Origin: Gelidibacter maritimus
GTDB lineage: Bacteria; Bacteroidota; Bacteroidia; Flavobacteriales; Flavobacteriaceae
Length of the DNA: 64,000 nt
Direction: 5' to 3'
Assembly: GCF_014062315.1 (NCBI RefSeq)
Contig: NZ_JACGLT010000008.1
Location: 124,001-188,000, forward strand
The translations under genes were made by a program, and so were the position numbers. The notes beneath the pieces were generated by a model. That model saw only the letters and a list, made by a program, of their open reading frames with translations. It did not search any database and was not told the DNA's origin. Below are positions 36,736-45,877 of the stretch, piece after piece. Position 1 is the stretch's first letter. Each line of letters opens with the position of its first letter.

Positions 36736-37932
36736 TCATTCTTTATCGGATTTCTTTAGTATTAAACATCTATAAACGTCCTCTCTTCGTTTTTCCAAAA
36801 TTTCATATTGATATGTTCTTGCTTTCTCAAGATTTTTTTTTGCTTGTCTGTTTAAAGCATTTAAATTATCCAGGAAGTATATAACTTTATTTACTAATTG
36901 GTCTATATTATCTTTATCTATCAAAGCTTCTTCATCTAATAACTCTGGTATTCCACCAATTCTCGTCCCTATGCATGGCAAACCTTTTGCCATTGCCTCG
37001 ATCACAGCTCTCGGCAAACCTTCCGTGCGGGACGCTTGAAGATATAAATGTGAATTTTCTAATTCTTGAAATACTACTTCAGGACTGACATTCCCTTTAA
37101 AAAATACAGCCTCACTAATTTCAAGCTCTTTTGATAATTGAATCATAGAGCTTTTATGAAAACCACCTCCCAACCAGGTTAGCTGAACATTTTTTCCAAG
37201 ATCTCTTATTTTCTTTATCGCCTTTAATACGATATCTGGAGATTTGTATAACTGTTCTAATGAACCAATTGAACAAATTTTAAATACATTCGGTGGTGTG
37301 GAAAGTTCTAATGGTTTATTACTAAACGATTTTTTCTTTAAGACTACATTGGAGGCATGTGTAGTTATCGCTTTTTTTTGAGCTGGATATCTTTTTTGAA
37401 GAATATACTCTGTTACGTAAATAACGCCCTTAGCATTTCTTACAGATTTTCTTAATGTAAATAGGCTTCTATATTTATTGAATGTTAAAAAAAAAGGATT
37501 CATTGATTTTTTTAAACTACCTGCACTATATACATCCCACGGATCGGCAACTAATTCAACAACGTAGGGAATATTTTTACGTCTTAAATGCTTTATTAAT
37601 AAATTTCCAGACATATTTGGAAGACGACAAATATAGGCTCGATCTCTCCTTATCAATTTTGCAAGAGTTTTATTTATTTTGAAATAATTTTTTATGAATT
37701 CTTTAGGTCCAACAAAATAGGGGATGGCAACAAAAGATATATTTTTCTGAGAAATTAAAAACCTTTCATCAACCTCTTCTTCTACTTCTTGTATTCTAGC
37801 CAATACTGTTAAGTGAGTAAAAACTTTTAAATACCTATCCCAAATTAAATTACTTTCAACATGATTAATTGTAAACACATTGCCATTCCTATCTCTTTGA
37901 AATCGATGCGTAAGTATTAAAATAGCTTCCAT
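36736..37932 (-). CDS. GT4-family glycosyltransferase
   Basis: GT-B glycosyltransferase of 398 residues. The GT1 domain has ICSIGSLEQLYKSPDIVLKA and the E-x7-E element in ASRTEGLPRAVIEAMAKGLP, followed by CIGTRIGGIPELLD. The N-terminal half is Lys/Arg-rich, as is common for membrane-associated enzymes. The next glycosyltransferase gene upstream ends three bases away, so both are in one operon. It should add one sugar of the repeat unit; specificity is unknown. Confidence 0.87.
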   Translation of the reverse strand: MEAILILTHRFQRDRNGNVFTINHVESNLIWDRYLKVFTHLTVLARIQEVEEEVDERFLISQKNISFVAIPYFVGPKEFIKNYFKINKTLAKLIRRDRAYICRLPNMSGNLLIKHLRRKNIPYVVELVADPWDVYSAGSLKKSMNPFFLTFNKYRSLFTLRKSVRNAKGVIYVTEYILQKRYPAQKKAITTHASNVVLKKKSFSNKPLELSTPPNVFKICSIGSLEQLYKSPDIVLKAIKKIRDLGKNVQLTWLGGGFHKSSMIQLSKELEISEAVFFKGNVSPEVVFQELENSHLYLQASRTEGLPRAVIEAMAKGLPCIGTRIGGIPELLDEEALIDKDNIDQLVNKVIYFLDNLNALNRQAKKNLEKARTYQYEILEKRREDVYRCLILKKSDKE

Positions 37933-37935
37933 AAT

Positions 37936-39042
37936 TTATGAATTGTTTAAAATCAATTTGAGTTCTTTAAATCTTTTGTTGGGATCAAAATTCTCTTTTG
38001 CCCATTTTTCATGTTTATATAGTTCAGTATAAATATTACCTGTGTAAAAACCTTTCAATATTTCATAAGAAGCATTTACGTCTAAAGGACTCAGTGCTAA
38101 AAACTCACTTTCTGCGGGCAATGTTTCAAGAATTGGGCTAATATTAGACGTAACCACAGGCAAACCACTAATCATAGCCTCAATCAAGGCATTAGGTTGT
38201 CCTTCTGTTATAGAAGGGAAATAAAACACATCTAATGCTCTGTAAAGCATGGGTAAATCGCTTCTTAACCCCAAAGCTATAACTACATCTTGAATATTAT
38301 ATTCCTCTAATTTACTTATGAAGGCAACTGAATTGGTATCTTTCCCACAAAAGACAAAACGGAAATTGTTATGATTCTCTTTAAAGGACTGGATGACCTT
38401 GAAAATAGTTTCATGATTTTTTGCAGGATCAAAGCGTCCCACATGCCCAATCATAAAACAATCATTAGGAAAATTAAATCGTTTTCTCGCTTCATAATTG
38501 GAAAATGGTATATTAAAGTCACCAGCACTTACCCCATTTTTGATTATTTTATACCTTGAATCTGATTGATAGACATCTCCATGAAAATTTTTAAATGCGG
38601 TTTCCGAATTAGACAAGATAAAGGTGGCATTTTTTCGTACCAAGCTATTAACAAAATTGTTGTATAGCCGTTTCAACTTATTATTCCCAAACGCATTGGT
38701 AGATCGTCGATAAAAAGCGATTCTGTTTTCAACGCCAGCAGTTTTAGCTATGGTTAAAGGTACCCCACCAAAGTTGCCGTTAAAAGTACAAACTGTATCG
38801 TAAGCATTGTTTTTTAAAAGTAAATAGAAGCTCCTAAATTTTTTAAGATTAAAATAACCAAGAGTGTGATGGAAAATGGTTACATCTAATTCTTTAAAAT
38901 CTTGATAAAGATCCCCTCTTTCCATATTTACCGAAAGTACATGAAACTCAAAATCTCCCAAATTATGCTTTATGAACCGTAAAGCATAGTTTTCGGCACC
39001 GCCAGCACTTAAGGTAGGTAATATGAAGAGGACTTTTTTCAT
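37936..39042 (-). CDS. GT4-family glycosyltransferase
   Basis: GT-B glycosyltransferase of 368 residues. The N-terminus MKKVLFILPTLSAGGAENYALRF has the GGAE motif of GT4 enzymes. The C-terminal GT1 domain has IGHVGRFDPAKNHETIFKV and SITEGQPNALIEAMISGLPV with the E-x7-E pattern. It lies directly before the GT4 gene at 36736 and shortly after the CapK-like gene. It is expected to add one sugar of the repeat unit on the cytoplasmic face of the inner membrane. Confidence 0.88.
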   Translation of the reverse strand: MKKVLFILPTLSAGGAENYALRFIKHNLGDFEFHVLSVNMERGDLYQDFKELDVTIFHHTLGYFNLKKFRSFYLLLKNNAYDTVCTFNGNFGGVPLTIAKTAGVENRIAFYRRSTNAFGNNKLKRLYNNFVNSLVRKNATFILSNSETAFKNFHGDVYQSDSRYKIIKNGVSAGDFNIPFSNYEARKRFNFPNDCFMIGHVGRFDPAKNHETIFKVIQSFKENHNNFRFVFCGKDTNSVAFISKLEEYNIQDVVIALGLRSDLPMLYRALDVFYFPSITEGQPNALIEAMISGLPVVTSNISPILETLPAESEFLALSPLDVNASYEILKGFYTGNIYTELYKHEKWAKENFDPNKRFKELKLILNNS

Positions 39043-39055
39043 TTGACACTAATTA

Positions 39056-40384
39056 CTATAGATCTATTTCGGAATATACATACATGATTTTTCCAGTAGA
39101 AGTTAAATCAATCTGATCTTTAAATTCTAAGTTTACTATAACATCATCACCCAACTCATGTTTAATTTTATCAATAATTTCATCTAACTGCTTGTTTGAG
39201 AATTTATCAGATTTCACTATATTCAATTGAATATTATAAAGAGATTTTTGAACAATCTGAAAACTTTTGATACCGTCTTTATTAAAGAATAAACTAGTGA
39301 AAAATTGACCATCTATCTTCGATTTGTCCTTTTTATGAATTACGCCTAATGTTCTACCAGTAACATTATCCAATTTGAGAGTTCCATAAATCAAGTCATC
39401 TCCTTTGATTCCACGATCCCCAATTTTATAACGAATCAAAGGCATATAATCGTTATTTAAAGTGGTTATTACAATATTACCTTCAACCCCATTTTTGACT
39501 GGTTTGTCATTATCATCCAAAATCTCTACAAAAACATTATCGTAGAGAACATACAGACCTTTTTCATTGAAAATTTCAGTAGCAATTGCAGAAACCTCTC
39601 TAGAACCATAAAAATTATAAACATAAGCATTATTAAATGCTGCCCTTATTTCATTTCTCATCTCAGGATAAAGTGGCCCTGTAGTACAGTGGATTGTAGG
39701 TGTAAACTCAATCTTTATTTTATTCTTATTTATAAATTTTGATATATCATATATTGAATGTACGTAAGCTTTAATAAATGGGGGTTTTATTTGATTTATT
39801 GTTTTAATATATTGTTGGATGATTTCATCACTTAATACAAAAGTATTTAAGTTGGTAATATCATTTAGGTAAGATTTTATATTATAAGAGGGTTTATGAT
39901 TATGCATATCTCTTTGTGCCCCCCATAAATTAATAGATTTATTATTTATATCAACTTTATTTAAATGGAGCGCGTGCCAATAATTTCCGGTTCCATAGTG
40001 CGCTTGTTCTTCTGTTTTATAAAACTCAACGGGTTCGCCCGTTGAACCTCCTGAGGTGTTTCGAAATACTTCAGACATTTTTTTGTAATTCTCATTAACA
40101 AGAGAATTTCTATATTCCCTAATTATGTCTTTGGTCATTAATGGGATTTTTTGAAACTCATCATAGGAAATTCTACCTAATCGAAGATGATTTAAACCTT
40201 GATAATATTCAACATTTGTCGAAGCAAGTTTAAGCACTCTTGCAAGTTTTAAAGTTTGATAATCTAAATTTTTAGTAAATTTCAATATATCCCTGTTTTT
40301 AAGATTATTATATATCTTGATTTGTCTCTGGTTAAAAAGAGATTTATATAAAATAGCTAAAGATTTTCTTGTGTTACTAAACAT
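39056..40384 (-). CDS. CapK/PaaK-like AMP-forming adenylating enzyme
   Basis: A 442-residue member of the adenylate-forming superfamily, close to the CapK group in capsule loci. RNTSGGSTGEPVEFYKTEEQ near residue 105 is the ATP-binding P-loop, YNFYGSREVSAIATEIF near 235 the adenine-binding motif, and YMPLIRYKIGDRG near 310 carries the hinge Asp. Such enzymes activate a carboxylic acid as its adenylate and pass it to CoA or an amine. The substrate is unknown. With two ATP-grasp enzymes and two (de)acetylase-like proteins in the same run, it may help attach an acyl or aminoacyl group to the glycan (inference). Confidence 0.82.
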   Translation of the reverse strand: MFSNTRKSLAILYKSLFNQRQIKIYNNLKNRDILKFTKNLDYQTLKLARVLKLASTNVEYYQGLNHLRLGRISYDEFQKIPLMTKDIIREYRNSLVNENYKKMSEVFRNTSGGSTGEPVEFYKTEEQAHYGTGNYWHALHLNKVDINNKSINLWGAQRDMHNHKPSYNIKSYLNDITNLNTFVLSDEIIQQYIKTINQIKPPFIKAYVHSIYDISKFINKNKIKIEFTPTIHCTTGPLYPEMRNEIRAAFNNAYVYNFYGSREVSAIATEIFNEKGLYVLYDNVFVEILDDNDKPVKNGVEGNIVITTLNNDYMPLIRYKIGDRGIKGDDLIYGTLKLDNVTGRTLGVIHKKDKSKIDGQFFTSLFFNKDGIKSFQIVQKSLYNIQLNIVKSDKFSNKQLDEIIDKIKHELGDDVIVNLEFKDQIDLTSTGKIMYVYSEIDL

Positions 40385-40390
40385 GGCAAT

Positions 40391-41521
40391 TTAGTTTTTG
40401 TTCTTGTGTATTAAATTCGATAGATCAGACGATGACATAAACTCTATATCTGGATAGAATTGTATAATTCTTGATACAAGGGTTTTCAAGGTTTTCAAAT
40501 TATCATCTCTGTTTTTTATATTCATTTCACTGACAAAGTTTATTCTATGCATACATATTATAGCAGGTTTCTTCCATAAAAAAGCATTCTCAACTTCGCT
40601 CATTGCGGAATCTACCCAGTTCTTATTTGGATTAGAGTAAGGTTCAAAAATCACATTCCTCACAGTAAATAATTGATTATATGTGTTCCTTTTACCTGTA
40701 TAGAATCTTTTTATTGAAGATTTACCTGTTGTATAATCCGTTTCCAAATTACCGCGCAACGTTTGTAACCCTCGTACTCCACTTTTATCTAAAATGGATT
40801 CCAAGTCTACGGGCCAACAATAATTTGATGCAATAAATGTTTCTGAGTTAAATCCAAATTCATCTTTAAACATTTCTAAACCATCAGTTGTTGCGGCAGC
40901 AACTCTTTTAAACTCTTCTTCTGTTTCAGAAAAATAGGTGGCCAAGTAGTGATTTCTTAATTTAGAAGATGTTTTTGTCTTTAAGGCAAAGTAATCATGT
41001 TCAAAACCTAATAATGTGTCTTTAAAACCAAGTTTTAGATCTTTTAACCACAAGTACTCATTTAGATGTTCTCTTGCATGGAACTGTGGTTTTATCAATT
41101 TTTCATCTATTCCTTTTGTCCATAAGTCTTGTAATTTATCTCCATAATATTGCTGATATGACTGATGGAAGGGCACTCCAAAAAACCTATTATAGCCAGA
41201 CTCCTTAATTTTAACAAAATCGGGGTTTTGCATAACCGTGTTTAACGTAAAAACCAATGGATTATTTTCGCTGTCTTTAAATTGATTTGCGACCTCAAGA
41301 AGGATTTGAAAATCATCACGTCGCTCTAAACTATCCAATTTGTCATACATGGATAAAGTATTACCTATTCTTGAATTTTGGAGCTTGTTATATGTTCTCT
41401 TATCCGGCATTCTAATACTTCCCCAGTCATCGCTTTCAATGACAATTATTTTTCGATCAGTACGCCATCCTCGGGCATTTGTAAAATTCCGAGAAACTTG
41501 TGATTTAATTTTTTTTATCAT
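40391..41521 (-). CDS. Polysaccharide (de)acetylase-like protein, paralogue B
   Basis: A 376-residue paralogue of the protein at 33561-34688. Shared landmarks are the N-terminal GWRTDRKIIVIESDDWGSIRM (Asp pair), KPQFHAREHLNEY near 145 and ICMHRINFVSEMN near 320. The spacing between these motifs is the same in both paralogues. There is no signal peptide. It follows the CapK-like gene's upstream side by six bases and overlaps the Wzy-like gene by four bases, so all three are cotranscribed. The likely chemistry is hydrolytic deacetylation, but I cannot name the substrate. Confidence 0.65.
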   Translation of the reverse strand: MIKKIKSQVSRNFTNARGWRTDRKIIVIESDDWGSIRMPDKRTYNKLQNSRIGNTLSMYDKLDSLERRDDFQILLEVANQFKDSENNPLVFTLNTVMQNPDFVKIKESGYNRFFGVPFHQSYQQYYGDKLQDLWTKGIDEKLIKPQFHAREHLNEYLWLKDLKLGFKDTLLGFEHDYFALKTKTSSKLRNHYLATYFSETEEEFKRVAAATTDGLEMFKDEFGFNSETFIASNYCWPVDLESILDKSGVRGLQTLRGNLETDYTTGKSSIKRFYTGKRNTYNQLFTVRNVIFEPYSNPNKNWVDSAMSEVENAFLWKKPAIICMHRINFVSEMNIKNRDDNLKTLKTLVSRIIQFYPDIEFMSSSDLSNLIHKNKN

Positions 41522-42726
41522 AGAATGCTAAATAATTCAAAAGTGAAGTTAGAAAACCAAAAATTGACACTAATCAAATTTTTAACCAATATTAAAGACA
41601 CTAAATTGTTTAATAGTAAACATGGAATTAATAAATACATGAGCGGCTTAAACTTTAATGCGGAATAATTTATTTTTTGAAGAAAATAAATATAAGTAGC
41701 TAAGACCATAAAACCACTAAAAAAGTAAAATCGCTCTCCTTGGGATATATTAAGCATTAAGTTTGTAATGGCCATGCATGCAATGCTTAAATTAAGCAAA
41801 TCCAGTAAGGTTTTATCATCATGATATTTTTTACGGTTCATGTATAAAACAAATAATAACAAGGGAATAATCAATTTGTTGGTAATCTCTCTTATATCTT
41901 TAAATAGTCTATAATTCGAATTACCTGTCTGATAACCTTCGGCATAGCGATTATCCATACGCTCCATTCCTTTTTCAGAACCATAAGCTCTAAACTTTTC
42001 CTCAAACACGGTATCACTATCTTGTAATTTAGTTTGAACATTTGTTAATAAAAAAGTTTGTGATAAAATTGTAAATGTAATAAGTAATAAAATGTATAAG
42101 TTAGTGCGTTGTCTAAAAAGAACAAAAAACATTGGGACCAATAAAAGAGGCGTCAATCCAATATGAAACAAAGGAGTTACAAAAATCAATAAAAAATATT
42201 TTTTAGTGTTCTCATTTAGTATTATCTGTAATAGAAAGTATAAGAAATAGATGCCTCCTGTATAAAATGCATAATTGAAAACAGTCAAAATGGAATAAAA
42301 GAAAGCAAAGGTCACAAATCCAATTAAAACTGGAAAGCTTGATTTTTTTAGCACTTTTATTCGTAGTAAATTAACAGCACCTACTAGAAAGTAACCATAA
42401 AACCCAAATAAAAAAGCAAAATAAATATGATGATTATCAAAAACAGAAAAAAGCATAGCAGTGAAATCAGTAAAGAATTTACCTGCCTTAAGATTTAAGA
42501 ACATATCGAATAAGTACCCTAGTTGATCATTAGTTGCTTCATAATATACTGTTGCATAACGCTCTAAATCTCCAGAATCTATAGCTGTGTATCCCAAAAA
42601 AGCAAACGCAGCGATTAAGAGTTTTCTACCAAATGCAGAATCGAAATTCCTTAGTCCAATGACCACGGCAGAAAATGGCCATAGTACATATAAGATTATT
42701 GATATTGCCTTAACCTGCCTATCCAT
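41518..42726 (-). CDS. wzy: Wzy/EpsG-like polysaccharide polymerase
   Basis: Polytopic membrane protein of 402 residues with about ten hydrophobic helices and one large loop between about 215 and 270. It resembles EpsG-type polymerases, and the loop holds EKGMERMDNRYAEGYQTGNS, a segment common in this group. It would join repeat units in the periplasm. Sequence conservation in this family is low, so the call rests on topology, length and position next to wzx and transferase genes. It overlaps the preceding gene by eight bases. Confidence 0.7.
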   Translation of the reverse strand: MDRQVKAISIILYVLWPFSAVVIGLRNFDSAFGRKLLIAAFAFLGYTAIDSGDLERYATVYYEATNDQLGYLFDMFLNLKAGKFFTDFTAMLFSVFDNHHIYFAFLFGFYGYFLVGAVNLLRIKVLKKSSFPVLIGFVTFAFFYSILTVFNYAFYTGGIYFLYFLLQIILNENTKKYFLLIFVTPLFHIGLTPLLLVPMFFVLFRQRTNLYILLLITFTILSQTFLLTNVQTKLQDSDTVFEEKFRAYGSEKGMERMDNRYAEGYQTGNSNYRLFKDIREITNKLIIPLLLFVLYMNRKKYHDDKTLLDLLNLSIACMAITNLMLNISQGERFYFFSGFMVLATYIYFLQKINYSALKFKPLMYLLIPCLLLNNLVSLILVKNLISVNFWFSNFTFELFSIL

Positions 42727-43762
42727 TTGGAAATCTCATTAATTCCGGCTTGTTCACCAAAGTTATATGATCTAAAATTATGGGATAAGATTGATTTAAA
42801 AACTTTAAGTCTATATCCTTATAAATAGGATAATTAAAATAATAATTACAAGTATTGTTTTCAGTTATCAATACGGACGACCATCCTGTAAAAACAATAC
42901 AGTTTTTAAGGCTTATCAATATTACCTCTGCTGGTACTGAAGATTCTATTATTTTTAAACCATTCAATGATCGATACATTTTCTTAGTTTTTTCAGAGGT
43001 AAGCGGATGGAGTTTTAAAACTATAATTTTATCTGGAAAATTATTTAAAACGCCTTTCAGAAAATCGAACTCTTTATCTATCAATTCAGGCCAGAGGGGC
43101 TGGTTAAAATAATAAATAACATCGTGAGTTGGAAAGCTATCATTAAATTCAAAACAAGTTTTTATAAATTCTATACAAGTATCATTGAATTTTGGCAACT
43201 TTAAAACAGTAGGCCTGTTCTTTGCTACATGTATATATTGCTCTGGATGAGTTATCCAAATATTATCTAAAAACCGCTGATTGCCGTACTTATAATAATC
43301 AAAAAGATAGATGTTGCCATTAAATAATCTATTTTTAATTAAGTAAATGTTAGCTTTATAAGAATCCTTAAGAAGTGATAAAAACGCATGTTTTTTGTTA
43401 AAAACACCGTATGAGTTATATCCATCTGGACCCAAAGAAATCTCAGCTCCTCTTTCTGACAATGTAGCACCTAAAAAAACATTTAACGGTAAATTGCCTT
43501 GAAATATAAAAAAGTGTTGCGGTTTTTCATCCAATATAGAGTTTGCAATCTCATTTGGACTTTTTCGATCTAGGATATTTACCAGTGTATTATCTATGCT
43601 CCAATTTCTCTCTGAATTAATGCCCATTAATCTTTTACCGTTTCTTGCAATGTAAATAATATTTTCATAATTGGAAGAAGCATAAACACTAGTCGATATA
43701 TTAAGCGCTTGTAGAAATTGGTATTCTGTTAATACAACATATACATTTTTCCGTTTATTCAT
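42719..43762 (-). CDS. Candidate nonulosonic-acid (sialyltransferase-like) GT-B glycosyltransferase
   Basis: A 347-residue protein I cannot place by overall similarity. It contains, in order, the three short motifs shared by bacterial sialyltransferase families GT38, GT52 and GT80: an acidic-Gly motif (SLGPDGYNSYG, DG at 113-114), an HP motif (VLKLHPLTSE, HP at 252-253) and a paired Ser motif (FTGWSSVLI, SS at 295-296). Its position inside a nonulosonic-acid operon, between wzx and wzy, fits an enzyme that transfers CMP-legionaminic acid or a derivative. The motif reading is direct; the substrate is inference. It could also be a different GT-B enzyme. Confidence 0.55.
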   Translation of the reverse strand: MNKRKNVYVVLTEYQFLQALNISTSVYASSNYENIIYIARNGKRLMGINSERNWSIDNTLVNILDRKSPNEIANSILDEKPQHFFIFQGNLPLNVFLGATLSERGAEISLGPDGYNSYGVFNKKHAFLSLLKDSYKANIYLIKNRLFNGNIYLFDYYKYGNQRFLDNIWITHPEQYIHVAKNRPTVLKLPKFNDTCIEFIKTCFEFNDSFPTHDVIYYFNQPLWPELIDKEFDFLKGVLNNFPDKIIVLKLHPLTSEKTKKMYRSLNGLKIIESSVPAEVILISLKNCIVFTGWSSVLITENNTCNYYFNYPIYKDIDLKFLNQSYPIILDHITLVNKPELMRFPNG

Positions 43763-43763
43763 T

Positions 43764-45203
43764 TTATTTATTAATATGTTTTATAACATCTTGTAGCACC
43801 CTCATCTTTAAAATAAATGCGGTCAATATATACAAAGTAAAAAAAACGGTAAGACTCGCTCCCATATTACCTAAGTCTGGAAGTTTATTAAACCTTTTTA
43901 TTTGTAAAATATACAAGATTAGTCCTAAAAAAGCATTTAGGCCTAGTATTGGTAATATATCTTTCAATTGATCTCTTAAGCCATACTCAATCAATTTACC
44001 AGAAAAATAAGCATTAATAAAAGTTATCAGGATATTAATTACAATTAAACTATACAAGAGCCCATAGATGCCAAACCAAATCGCGCTAAACGCACCAACA
44101 AGCAACATAATGTTTTGTAACACAGATAACTTAAGCACCATATCACTTCGTCCTTTGAGTTTGCAGATATTGAGATTATATTGATGGATAGGATAAAAGA
44201 TTCCCGAAATCAATAATAATTGAAAATACGGCACTGCTGGCAACCACTTCTCGGTTAAGAGCCATCTAAAAAATGGCTCAGCAACCACACCTAAATACAC
44301 CAGAATGGGAGTTACTATAAACACTACGATTATCATCAATTGAGAATACACTCGTCTTAATTGCTGATTATCATCATTCACTTTTGCTAATAAAGGATAA
44401 AATACGCGATTGAAAGCATTATAAAAAAACAATGTAGGCAATTGTTCTAAAGATCTTGCTCGGGTAAAGAACCCTAACTGAGCAGCGGAGAAATACTTCC
44501 CTATAACCACATTGTAGAGGTTATTAAAACTGGTGTTTATAATTTGGGTCAAAGAAAGTTTATAACCAAAATTAAAATGATACTTAAATTTTTCTCTATC
44601 AAAGACAAAACTCGGCATCCATTTGGCATACCACCAAAGCTGCAGAGTTGCTAGTAATGCATAAGCAAGATCTTTTACGACCAAACTCCAAACCCCATAA
44701 TCATTATACGCCATCCATATCGCTACTAATGAACTAATAATTAAAGAAGGTAATTGTAATTTAAACTGGGTTTTAAACTGTAATTCTTTATTTAGTTTCG
44801 TTGATTGTACTAATGAAAATGCATTTATAATCAAAATCAAACCTACTACTCGTATTAATTTAATTAGAATTTCTTCTTCATAGAACTCCGAAATTAACGG
44901 AGCAGTTGTGAATAAGAGTCCATATAAAAAAGCTGAACTGATAAGATTAACAAAAAAAACTGTGGAATAGTCTACATTATCAGCATCCTTAGTCCTAATT
45001 AAGCTCGAAACGAAACCACCATCTAATAAAGCACGACTGATTGCTATGAAAATGGCAATCATCCCAATAAGGCCAAATTCTTCCGGCATTAAAAGTCGGG
45101 CTAAAAGTACAGTCACAACAAAATTGATGGCTTGAGTTCCTCCTTGTATTAAAAAAGACCAAAGCATGCCAGCTTTTCCAGAAGCTCTTAAAGAGTGAGC
45201 CAT
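43764..45203 (-). CDS. wzx: Wzx-like lipid-linked oligosaccharide flippase
   Basis: Polytopic membrane protein of 479 residues with about 14 helices, of the polysaccharide transport (PST/MATE-like) family. The start MAHSLRASGKAGMLWSFLIQGGTQAINFVVTVLLARLLMPEEFG is characteristic, as is the LPTLFFYNAFNRVFYPLLAKV segment. It moves the undecaprenyl-linked repeat unit across the inner membrane before polymerisation by Wzy. The gene overlaps the upstream cytidylyltransferase by one base, so it is translationally coupled to the sugar-activation genes. Confidence 0.9.
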   Translation of the reverse strand: MAHSLRASGKAGMLWSFLIQGGTQAINFVVTVLLARLLMPEEFGLIGMIAIFIAISRALLDGGFVSSLIRTKDADNVDYSTVFFVNLISSAFLYGLLFTTAPLISEFYEEEILIKLIRVVGLILIINAFSLVQSTKLNKELQFKTQFKLQLPSLIISSLVAIWMAYNDYGVWSLVVKDLAYALLATLQLWWYAKWMPSFVFDREKFKYHFNFGYKLSLTQIINTSFNNLYNVVIGKYFSAAQLGFFTRARSLEQLPTLFFYNAFNRVFYPLLAKVNDDNQQLRRVYSQLMIIVVFIVTPILVYLGVVAEPFFRWLLTEKWLPAVPYFQLLLISGIFYPIHQYNLNICKLKGRSDMVLKLSVLQNIMLLVGAFSAIWFGIYGLLYSLIVINILITFINAYFSGKLIEYGLRDQLKDILPILGLNAFLGLILYILQIKRFNKLPDLGNMGASLTVFFTLYILTAFILKMRVLQDVIKHINK

Positions 45204-45877
45204 TAAGCCAAGAGTTTTTCAGCCAATTGCCAATCCATCATCGTATCAATATCAATTGAAGAAAACTCATCCATAACGTATTTCTTCACTTTAGTGAATT
45301 GATTTATTGGCTTTTTTTTAAGTGTGTTGGTGTTAATAATGTATATGGCTCCATTCAACTCCCAAACTTTGGGCACATCTTGACGACGATCCGCAGTAAA
45401 GGATTTGGAAGGTACTAAATAACCTTTTTCATCTTCTTCCCTTAAAACAAAATAGGGATTGGCTTTTGTTTCTTTGACAGAAACAAGCATATCCATATTG
45501 TCATTATACAATTTTAACGCCTCCTTTATCTGTTTACCAGTTCTAAATGGAGAAGTAGCCTGAAGAAAAATTAAATAATCGTAGAATTTCCCTTTTTTTT
45601 CTAATTGATTTATTTCATGAAGTAAGACTTCATAAGTCCCTACCCTATCAGTAGCAAGTTCTTTTGGACGTAACGACGGCACTCTAATGCCTATCTCTTC
45701 AACCACAGATTTTATTTCAGGACTATCCGTACTGACGATAATATTTTCCTTAGTGGTTATTTCTAGTGCAGCTTCAATAGTATATTGAATTAAAGGTTTT
45801 CCATTCAATAATTTAATATTTTTACCTGGTACTCCCTTAGATCCTCCTCTTGCTGGAATTATAATTAGTGGTTTCAT
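45203..45877 (-). CDS. neuA: Acylneuraminate/legionaminate cytidylyltransferase
   Basis: Activates a nonulosonic acid with CTP to its CMP form. The 224-residue protein has the N-terminal CTP-binding motif IIPARGGSKGVPGKNIKLLNG, then LIQYTIEAAL, LQATSPFRTGKQIKEAL and VWELNGAIYIINT. It could equally be called LegF, since the surrounding pathway looks legionaminic rather than neuraminic; the sequence of this family does not separate the two safely. It starts directly after the PtmE-like gene with no gap. Confidence 0.88.
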   Translation of the reverse strand: MKPLIIIPARGGSKGVPGKNIKLLNGKPLIQYTIEAALEITTKENIIVSTDSPEIKSVVEEIGIRVPSLRPKELATDRVGTYEVLLHEINQLEKKGKFYDYLIFLQATSPFRTGKQIKEALKLYNDNMDMLVSVKETKANPYFVLREEDEKGYLVPSKSFTADRRQDVPKVWELNGAIYIINTNTLKKKPINQFTKVKKYVMDEFSSIDIDTMMDWQLAEKLLA

